The notes under the pieces were generated by a model that worked only from the letters and a program-made list of their open reading frames with translations, did not search any database and had not been told where the DNA came from. From assembly GCA_015520985.1 (NCBI GenBank), contig WAOY01000066.1:1-11348 (forward strand): 11,348 nucleotides of DNA. Direction: 5' to 3'. Source of the DNA: DHVE2 group archaeon. GTDB taxonomy: Archaea > Thermoplasmatota > Thermoplasmata > Thermoplasmatales > Aciduliprofundaceae. Both the position numbers and the translations under genes were made by a program. Below, in pieces: positions 5,946 to 11,348 of this stretch (the first letter of the stretch is position 1; each line of letters opens with the position of its first letter).

Positions 5946-6995
5946 ATGATCAAGACGGCAATGGTGCTTATCAATCTGATCGTCGCGGCTCTGTTCTTCA
6001 CGGTCCTTTACTCCGCCGCGAACATAGATGTGAGTGTCAACGTGGACACGAGGGGAATAGAGGGGTTCGCCCTGGAGAACAACACTCTGAAGGTATCCGT
6101 GCCCGTGGAGATAAGGAACGACGGCCTTTACCCCATAGAGGACGTGCGCATAGGGTTCAACATCACCAACGGCACACAGGTCATTTACGGTGACAATTTC
6201 AGGATAGAGAAGATAGATTCTCTTCAGGACTACAGCGACGTTTTCGTGGTGAGCATAGACCTCGGGGAGATGTACAGGAAACTGGGGGAGTACTACCTGT
6301 TCCACCCCGGCGTGTTCCGCCTCAACATAAACGTCAGTGCCAGGTACTGGATCCTGGCGGATTTCAACGCGCATTACAGCAGGAACATAAGCTGGCAGCC
6401 CCTGATCCACACGTACAGGATATACCGGGACGAGATAACCTTCGACGGTAAGGAGATAGTGGTGCCCTACTTCATAAGCAAGATCCCAGTGAAGGTTGAT
6501 GCGAGGATGCACGTGGTGGTCCGCGATAACCTCGGGATACTGGGGAAGGGAGAGGACAGGGTGGTGTTCGACAGGAAGGCAAACCTGAAGATAGGGATAA
6601 CCCGGAGCATCGACTACCTGCTCAACCGGGAGGAGGACTGGAGGATATCCATCGGGATAGAGGTTAACGGTCTGGACGTGGTCAGGGAGATCAGGTACCA
6701 CTGGGTCCCGCCAATATCCAACCTGGGAATAATGAACAGCGTGCAGGACGGAAAGCCCGTGGTGTGCCTTGTGTTCAGGAACAACGCCAACGCGCCACTG
6801 CACTTCACCGTGGAGAAGAGGATAATCCACGATGGTGTTGAGAACTACACGGTGGAGAATATAACCCTCGAACCTGGCGAGTACGCGAGGATAGTGCTGT
6901 TCGACCTGCTGCCGGGGCATTACCAGGTCTACGTGAACATCATCCTGGATGACTACGGGATGGAGAAGAGCGTGAGCTACGAGGTGGAGGTGTGA
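5946..6995 (+). CDS. Membrane-anchored extracellular beta-rich protein (P2), paralogue of P1
   Basis: The protein has 349 residues and no named family. One N-terminal hydrophobic helix (about 5-25) should anchor it with the remainder outside. The exterior is predicted beta-rich: a first domain (about 45-140) beginning SVPVEIRNDGLYPIEDVRI, a middle domain (about 165-250) and a C-terminal domain (about 258-349). Seven N-X-S/T sequons (N45, N72, N75, N129, N147, N300, N305) equal the number in P1 but lie mostly at different places. It aligns with P1 along its length: SVPV.I.N.G.Y.I; FN.xY...xxWQPL (140-152); Y.W..P..NL (251-260), with the same motif in P1 at 267-276; LEPGE (308-312). A few places show length differences. 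The ATG at 5946 fits the TATA spacing. It is followed by M2 after 3 bp. LEA14/WHy-like or CARDB-like folds are a guess from pattern. Role unknown. Confidence 0.85.
   Translation: MIKTAMVLINLIVAALFFTVLYSAANIDVSVNVDTRGIEGFALENNTLKVSVPVEIRNDGLYPIEDVRIGFNITNGTQVIYGDNFRIEKIDSLQDYSDVFVVSIDLGEMYRKLGEYYLFHPGVFRLNINVSARYWILADFNAHYSRNISWQPLIHTYRIYRDEITFDGKEIVVPYFISKIPVKVDARMHVVVRDNLGILGKGEDRVVFDRKANLKIGITRSIDYLLNREEDWRISIGIEVNGLDVVREIRYHWVPPISNLGIMNSVQDGKPVVCLVFRNNANAPLHFTVEKRIIHDGVENYTVENITLEPGEYARIVLFDLLPGHYQVYVNIILDDYGMEKSVSYEVEV
6986..6992 (+). promoter_or_regulatory. Shine-Dalgarno site for M2
   Basis: GGAGGTG inside the end of P2 lies 6 bp before the ATG at 6999, the same spacing as the matching site in front of M1. 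This supports the start and coupled translation. Confidence 0.8.
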
Positions 6996-6998
6996 GCG

Positions 6999-7397
6999 AT
7001 GAGGAGGGAGACTGCCATCGGCGTGTATTTCCTCGTATACGTGGCCCTTCCCGCAGTGGTGCTTCACGCCATAGCGCTGAAGTACCCGGAAATTGGAGAG
7101 TCCAGTATTCCCCTGTACACGATGATATACCTGGTGATACTCTTCGTCTCCTCTTCCATAGGGACTTACACGAGGTACTCCTCCATCCCCACGGCGATCT
7201 CGGTGGTGGCGACGATAGTGTACATGAATTACGTCCTCTCCAGGATGGATCTGCAGGTAATGGGCGCCAGCATAACCATAGAGATGCGCAACATGCTCCT
7301 GATGATATACGCCCTTCTCGCCCTAAAAATATTTCTCGCGGTATACGCGGACTACAAACAAAAAGGTTTATCTCCCAGCGCCCATGATGTGGAGTGA
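6999..7397 (+). CDS. Small four-helix membrane protein (M2), partner of P2
   Basis: The protein has 132 residues and no recognised family. Hydrophobic segments lie at about 7-27, 38-58, 62-82 and 97-117, with a short charged C-terminus. As in M1, a YP pair (29-30) follows helix 1, helices 2 and 3 are separated by only a few residues, and a polar loop precedes helix 4. Placement right after a P-type gene with a strong ribosome site makes it the counterpart of M1. Its stop shares one base with the polB ATG (TGATG), so transcription probably runs on into polB. The last part of the gene also holds a TATA-like element that may serve polB. Function unknown; a membrane partner for P2 is inferred. 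Confidence 0.82.
   Translation: MRRETAIGVYFLVYVALPAVVLHAIALKYPEIGESSIPLYTMIYLVILFVSSSIGTYTRYSSIPTAISVVATIVYMNYVLSRMDLQVMGASITIEMRNMLLMIYALLALKIFLAVYADYKQKGLSPSAHDVE
7364..7373 (+). promoter_or_regulatory. Possible internal promoter for polB
   Basis: AGGTTTATCT within the M2 coding sequence is centred about 27 bp before the polB ATG at 7397, after an A-rich run that could act as BRE. The weak GGAG before polB is only 2 bp from the ATG, too close to act well, so a leaderless start from this element is plausible. A GC-rich gene containing such an AT-rich tract exactly at the right distance is suggestive, not proof. Confidence 0.45.
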
Positions 7398-8863
7398 TGA
7401 ATGAGAGGGAGGCCGTTATCAACGAGCTTTTGAAGCACGAGATCATCGCTGAGCCGGAGGTTGTATCGTACATAATTGAGAGGGGCGGGATAAAGTACGT
7501 TAGGGAAATAGTGGAGAAGTACGGGCATCTCGGATACATAACATACGAGGACATACTCCCGAGGGCACCCGTTGTGAGTGAAACCACCGCCTCTGGGGGA
7601 TCCGCCCTGCAGGTAACGGCCGTGCAGGAGATCCGCGGGGGAGAAGGAGAGAAGAGTTCATTCTCAAAGCCCGTGGCGGGCGAGTACGACTGGGACTTCC
7701 AGGTGATACTGGACGCCAGCGTGAACATGAAGGCCAGCGGCGACGCCGACGACTTCAGGAAACTCTTCGAGGACAGGTACATGAGGCTCAGGAACATAAT
7801 CACGAGAAGGGTGAGCATGAGGGGGGCAAGGAGCATAGCTAACCTGAAGGACGGGGAAGTCGCGACGGTTGGTATCGTGTACGAGACACGCCCCACATCC
7901 ACAGGAAAACTGATGTTCGAACTGGAGGACCCCACGGGCACGGTGAGGTGCCTGTACTCCGGCAGCGAAATAGTGCTCAACGACGAGGTAATAGGCGTGC
8001 GCGGAAGGTACAGCAGGAGCAAGGGGCTCATATTCGTGAAGGAGATAGTCAAACCGGACGTGCCCTATTCGCGCAAGAACAGGAGAATAGAGGAGAATAT
8101 CAGCGTCGCCATAATATCCGATGTGCACATAGGGAGCAACACCTTCCTGAAGGAAAGGTGGGAGAAGTTCCTCCGGTGGCTCAAGAGCGGCAAAGACGGT
8201 TCAGAAACGGTGAAGTACCTCCTGATAGCGGGGGACCTGGTGGATGGAATCGGGGTGTACCCGAACCAGGAGGAGGAACTGGAAATCCACGACATATTCC
8301 AGCAGTACGAGGCACTGGCGAGGTACCTTGAGGACCTGCCGGACTACATCATGACCGTCATGATACCCGGAAACCACGACATAGTGAGGAACGCGGAGCC
8401 CCAGCCGGCCCTACCGGGGGAGATAAGGAAACTCTTCAACGGCAAGGTGGAGTTTTTAAGCAATCCGGCGGTGTTCTCCATTCACGGGTACAAATTCACC
8501 CTCTATCACGGCGGGAGCCTGAACTCCCTCGTTGAGCTCATACCCGGTGTGGATTACGACATGACGGACAAGATGATGGAATACATGCTTAAGGTGAGGC
8601 ATCTCGCCCCGGTTTACGGGGACAAGGTTCCCATCGTACCCCTCCCCAGGGATTTCCTCGTGATTGAGGACGTCCCCGATGTTCTCGTTACGGGGCACGT
8701 GCACACCTTCGCCTACGGGATATACAAGGGCGTGCATCTTGTGAACGCTTCCACCTGGCAGGAGCAGACCAAGTACCAGAAGATGATGAACTTCAACCCG
8801 GACCCGGGGAAGGTGGCGATACTAAACCTCCACGAGGACAGGATGTACATACGGGAGTTCTAG
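7397..8863 (+). CDS. polB: DNA polymerase D small subunit DP1 (Mre11-like 3'-5' exonuclease)
   Basis: DP1 is the proofreading subunit of the heterodimeric archaeal replicative polymerase PolD; its partner DP2 is not in the window. The protein has 488 residues, at the short end for the family because the linker after the N-terminal region is brief. Residues 1-55 form a small helical domain, 56-95 a Ser/Gly/Glu-rich linker, about 130-220 an OB-fold, and about 234-488 the phosphodiesterase domain. All metal-site motifs are intact: SDVHIGS (241-247), AGDLVDG (278-284), PGNHD (324-328), YHGGS (370-374) and TGHVHTF (432-438), so the exonuclease should be active. The C-terminal LVNASTWQEQTKYQKMMNFNP pattern is typical of DP1. 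The ATG at 7397 overlaps the M2 stop by one base; a GTG 3 bp upstream is an alternative. The gene is convergent with the amidohydrolase gene, sharing CTAG. Confidence 0.96.
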   Translation: MNEREAVINELLKHEIIAEPEVVSYIIERGGIKYVREIVEKYGHLGYITYEDILPRAPVVSETTASGGSALQVTAVQEIRGGEGEKSSFSKPVAGEYDWDFQVILDASVNMKASGDADDFRKLFEDRYMRLRNIITRRVSMRGARSIANLKDGEVATVGIVYETRPTSTGKLMFELEDPTGTVRCLYSGSEIVLNDEVIGVRGRYSRSKGLIFVKEIVKPDVPYSRKNRRIEENISVAIISDVHIGSNTFLKERWEKFLRWLKSGKDGSETVKYLLIAGDLVDGIGVYPNQEEELEIHDIFQQYEALARYLEDLPDYIMTVMIPGNHDIVRNAEPQPALPGEIRKLFNGKVEFLSNPAVFSIHGYKFTLYHGGSLNSLVELIPGVDYDMTDKMMEYMLKVRHLAPVYGDKVPIVPLPRDFLVIEDVPDVLVTGHVHTFAYGIYKGVHLVNASTWQEQTKYQKMMNFNPDPGKVAILNLHEDRMYIREF

Positions 8864-9849
8864 GGCAAGATCACGCGGTATATGTCCCCGCAGGAGGCAC
8901 GGGTCACCAGGAGGTATGGGCTCAAAACGTCCCGGAACACAATAAGCCTCGCAGGCCCGTCTACTTCATTATCCTCGATGCCCAGTATTTTTCTCGGTAT
9001 GTATGTGGCCATATTCAAAACGTATTCCGGGGAAACTCCACCTAATAGACGAGAGATGCGGTAAGCGAACTCCATCTCTCGGAACATGCACGGCGAAGCA
9101 ACCATGCCGTTGTCCGTCCCCAGGGCAACGGAGATCCCGTGGCGAATCATCCGGGGTATGTTGGGGAGCCTCCCCCAGAAGGCATTTGCCCGGGGGGTGA
9201 GCACCACGGGAATACGGTGCTCGGCCACTGCTTTGATATCCTCCTCGCTGGCCTCCAGGAAGTGCACGATGAAATGCGGGCGCAGGGATAATATCTTATC
9301 CACGTCCTCCCTCTTCGCTTCGGAGGCGTGGAGCGCGAAAATTTTACCGGCTTTCCTGGCCTTCTCGCTCATCTCAAGCGCATGATCATAGGGGACATCA
9401 CATATGCTGCTGATACCTATTCCATCCGCCTCATCCCACAGGTCCCCCCTGCCCAAAATAATACCGCGGATTTTCCTGCCCTCCAGGGCATGTCTCAAGA
9501 GAAGCACCCCTTCCCTGCCGCCTTCGCGGAAGTCCACGAAGTGCGACGTCCCGCACCTCTCCATTCTATTCAAGGCTTCCTGCATCCCGCGGAGCACCAT
9601 CTCCTCGTTTTGCAGTATCCTGAACTTAAGGCCGTCTGGACCGACCACCTCCTCTAGGGTGCCCCGGGGTTCATGGGCGTAGTAGTAATCACCGAGGTGC
9701 GTGTGCATGTTTATGAAGGTCGGGATTACCGTGCCCTTGAAGTCGTACCTCTCCTTTCTCCTCCACACCCCCCTTATCTCGCCATCCCTCACCTCCAGGG
9801 TACCCTTGAAGATCTCCCCGCGGAGCATTATGGGACCGTAGATCCTCAC
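8860..9849 (-). CDS. Amidohydrolase-superfamily deaminase/hydrolase (MtaD/COG0402-like)
   Basis: A metal-dependent hydrolase whose substrate I cannot assign. The protein has 329 residues, shorter than the 400-450 usual for nucleoside-type deaminases. Metal ligands are the HxH at 49-51 (INMHTHLGD), His174 in ALHASE, His196 in VHFLEAS and Asp246 in LGTDNGM. Glu177 after His174 and the TPRAN motif (218-222, like CPRSN) point to the COG0402 group, which includes 5'-methylthioadenosine/S-adenosylhomocysteine deaminases, rather than to dihydroorotases. GTSHFVDFREGG (100-111) is distinctive. The N-terminal beta domain (1-40) and its C-terminal return (297-329) are short. It begins with GTG, 26 bp from a TATA box. 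Its stop overlaps the polB stop by 4 bp. A role in SAH recycling is possible; other amide or amine substrates are equally open. Confidence 0.85.
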   Translation of the reverse strand: MRIYGPIMLRGEIFKGTLEVRDGEIRGVWRRKERYDFKGTVIPTFINMHTHLGDYYYAHEPRGTLEEVVGPDGLKFRILQNEEMVLRGMQEALNRMERCGTSHFVDFREGGREGVLLLRHALEGRKIRGIILGRGDLWDEADGIGISSICDVPYDHALEMSEKARKAGKIFALHASEAKREDVDKILSLRPHFIVHFLEASEEDIKAVAEHRIPVVLTPRANAFWGRLPNIPRMIRHGISVALGTDNGMVASPCMFREMEFAYRISRLLGGVSPEYVLNMATYIPRKILGIEDNEVDGPARLIVFRDVLSPYLLVTRASCGDIYRVILP

Positions 9850-9870
9850 GGGGAAAAGAATGTAGAGGGG

Positions 9871-9880
9871 AGATAAATAA
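9871..9880 (-). promoter_or_regulatory. TATA box for the amidohydrolase gene
   Basis: TTATTTATCT on the minus strand is centred 26 bp before the GTG at 9849, in the 39 bp gap after the PEPCK stop. It supports the GTG as a leaderless start and shows the gene can be transcribed apart from PEPCK. Confidence 0.6.
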
Positions 9881-9888
9881 ATTCCGCA

Positions 9889-11348
9889 TCAGTAGAACTT
9901 GAAGGGGGAGATGTAATCCCCGTACTTCTCCTGCGCCTCCCTGAGGCGCTTCTCCTCCCTGTCAAGCTCCTCGAAGACCTCCCTGGGTATGCCCCACATG
10001 TCCTCGTATATCCTGCGTATCCTCTCTATCTTCTCCAGGAGCTTGGGCACGCGTATGGTGAACTGCTTCTCGTAGTCCTCCTTCGTGTACTCGCGGTTGA
10101 AGACCTCCTTGAATAATCTGGCGAGATCCTCGTACTTCGGCAGATAGCCTATCGGAGTTTCAATCGCATCCACCTCGCCGTGAACCCTGAGGTCCATCCA
10201 CTTCAGCCATACCTTCTTGTCCAGCTTGCTGTTCAGCCATTCCCCGTTCTCATCCCTGAGGAAGTAGTTCACGGCGAAGATCTTCGGCGGGTTCTTCAGT
10301 TTCTTACCGAATTCCAGGTAGTTGCGCAGATAATCCCCGATGTGCACCGAGAGGAAATCCAGGATGGACATAATGTTGTACTTCCTCACGCCTTCCTTGC
10401 CTAGGGTTGCGGCAGTGGTCTCTGATTCGATGGAAGCGCCTTTCATCACCACGCCGTGCTGCCAGTTGAAGGCCTCGCACACCGGAGGCCAGGTATCAGA
10501 GTCGCGGCCACCGTATATCATGCCCGCTAATTTCACGCCGTTCTTCGCATCCAGCGCCTCCCGGTCCAGGTTGGGGAAATACTCCAGGCGGGCGGTGAAC
10601 CTGGCATTCTTGTGGCTCGGCGGGATCTCGTTACCATCCTTGTCCTTCTTCCCGCACCACCATCGTCCGCTATGATTCTCGCCCTCGCAGGGGATCTCCT
10701 CTCCCATTCCTGTCCAGTAGGGCTTGCCCTCATGCACCAGCACGTTGGAGAAGATGAGCTCCTTGGGAGAATGAAGCACTTCCCAGATGTAGGGGTCATC
10801 CTCCTTGTTCACCCCCTGGATTATCCCGAAGACGCCGTTCTCCACGTTGACGGCGCGGGCCTCACCGTCTATGTTCTTTATGAAAGATAAATCGTCCCCC
10901 ACCAGGCGCTCGCCCACGAGCATGCATGTGGAAGTCTTTCCGCACATGGAGGGGAATGCGCCGGTGAAGTAGGAGACGCGGCCATTGGGGCCGTTCACCC
11001 CCATCAGGAACATGTGCTCGCTGAGCCATCCTTCCCTGAGGGCCTTGTATATGGTGAGCCTGAAAGCGGGCTTCTTCAAACCAATGGTGTTCCCGGCGTA
11101 CTGCGTATTCACAGCGAGGGCTATGTTCCCCTCCAGATCTATCATCACCCTCCTCTTGTCCATATTCTTGCTCGTGTTCCTCTCGTCCAGCTCGCCCTCG
11201 GAGTGGACGAATTTCAGGAACTCTACGTCAGGGTTCTCAACGAAAACGCCGTAGGCCTTGCGGTACAGCATGAGTTCGCTGTGCGCCACATACGCGGAAT
11301 CGGTTATCTGCACCGCAGGTATCATGAACGGGGAGTTCTTCGGCCCGA
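9889..11348 (-). CDS. pckG: Phosphoenolpyruvate carboxykinase (GTP), N-terminus beyond window
   Basis: PEPCK converts oxaloacetate and GTP to phosphoenolpyruvate, CO2 and GDP, feeding gluconeogenesis. The frame is open to the right edge, and GPKNSPFMIPAVQITDSAYV is continuous across the first internal ATG (11325), so the true start lies outside. About 485 of the usual 600-620 residues are here. Counting from that ATG: the GTP-enzyme P-loop is GAFPSMCGKTSTC (122-134), including the reactive Cys128; the metal-binding GDDLS follows at 143-147; then come the FTARLEYFPNLD segment, YGGRDSDTWPPV, and EAFNWQHGVVMKGASIESET with TAA. Later VNYFLRDENGEW and WLKWMDLRVHG match the C-terminal nucleotide-binding part. 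The charged helical tail (about 425-478) ends at a TGA. I see no break or missing catalytic residue. Confidence 0.95.
   Translation of the reverse strand, partial: GPKNSPFMIPAVQITDSAYVAHSELMLYRKAYGVFVENPDVEFLKFVHSEGELDERNTSKNMDKRRVMIDLEGNIALAVNTQYAGNTIGLKKPAFRLTIYKALREGWLSEHMFLMGVNGPNGRVSYFTGAFPSMCGKTSTCMLVGERLVGDDLSFIKNIDGEARAVNVENGVFGIIQGVNKEDDPYIWEVLHSPKELIFSNVLVHEGKPYWTGMGEEIPCEGENHSGRWWCGKKDKDGNEIPPSHKNARFTARLEYFPNLDREALDAKNGVKLAGMIYGGRDSDTWPPVCEAFNWQHGVVMKGASIESETTAATLGKEGVRKYNIMSILDFLSVHIGDYLRNYLEFGKKLKNPPKIFAVNYFLRDENGEWLNSKLDKKVWLKWMDLRVHGEVDAIETPIGYLPKYEDLARLFKEVFNREYTKEDYEKQFTIRVPKLLEKIERIRRIYEDMWGIPREVFEELDREEKRLREAQEKYGDYISPFKFY

Noticed and set aside
5940..7067. A 375-codon open frame on the minus strand opposite P2, rich in His, Val and Tyr.
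   Set aside because: It is the mirror of P2 codon usage: composition is low-complexity, no motif is visible, and P2 has a promoter, a partner gene and a paralogue.
6940..8052. A 370-codon open frame on the minus strand opposite M2 and the start of polB.
   Set aside because: It crosses two well-supported genes, is very rich in Ser, Arg and Pro, and shows no family pattern.
1..11348. tRNA, rRNA, CRISPR repeats, insertion sequences or attachment sites.
   Set aside because: Looked for conserved tRNA arms, spaced repeats, transposase motifs and terminal inverted repeats; none seen, and almost every base lies in a supported gene.

Overview
This window is most likely chromosomal DNA from a euryarchaeote-type archaeon, probably thermophilic. 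It carries the small subunit (DP1) of the archaeal D-family DNA polymerase, the archaea-specific pantoate kinase next to a CoaBC protein, a short-chain prenyl diphosphate synthase of the type used for archaeal lipids, a family 4 uracil-DNA glycosylase and a GTP-type PEP carboxykinase. First genes of transcription units have an archaeal TATA-like box centred about 24-28 bp before the start codon and essentially no leader. AGG (Arg) and ATA (Ile) codons are common, and the proteins are rich in Glu, Lys and Arg. DNA is GC-rich outside the promoters. A Thermoplasmatota-like lineage outside the order Thermoplasmatales (for example an Aciduliprofundum-like group) would fit, but that placement is inference only.

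Layout: (1) 32-1551 (+): a two-gene unit for a membrane-anchored, sequon-rich extracellular protein (P1) and a four-helix membrane protein (M1). (2) 1493-2131 (-): thiE, convergent with M1 and divergent from udg (2181-2777, +); thiE and udg share one TATA element. (3) 2778-3833 (-): polyprenyl diphosphate synthase. It abuts udg stop to stop and is divergent from (4) the CoA operon coaBC-pantoate kinase (3909-5874, +). (5) 5946-7397 (+): a second copy of the P/M unit (P2-M2), which runs directly into (6) polB/DP1 (7397-8863, +). (7) 8860-9849 (-): an amidohydrolase of the MtaD/COG0402 type. (8) 9889 to the right edge (-): PEP carboxykinase, missing its N-terminus at the window edge.

How the genes work together: coaBC and pantoate kinase are two steps of the archaeal CoA pathway and are translationally linked; the intermediate phosphopantothenate synthetase is not in the window. 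The prenyl synthase (lipids), ThiE (thiamine), UDG and DP1 (DNA repair and replication) and PEPCK (gluconeogenesis) are housekeeping genes packed with almost no spacing. There is no non-coding stretch over 300 bases, no RNA gene, no mobile element and no CRISPR array that I can see.

The part I cannot assign to a known system is the duplicated P/M module: two divergent copies, about 4.4 kb apart, each with an N-terminally anchored beta-rich protein bearing seven N-glycosylation sequons, followed by a small four-helix membrane protein. This is the best candidate here for an undescribed envelope complex.
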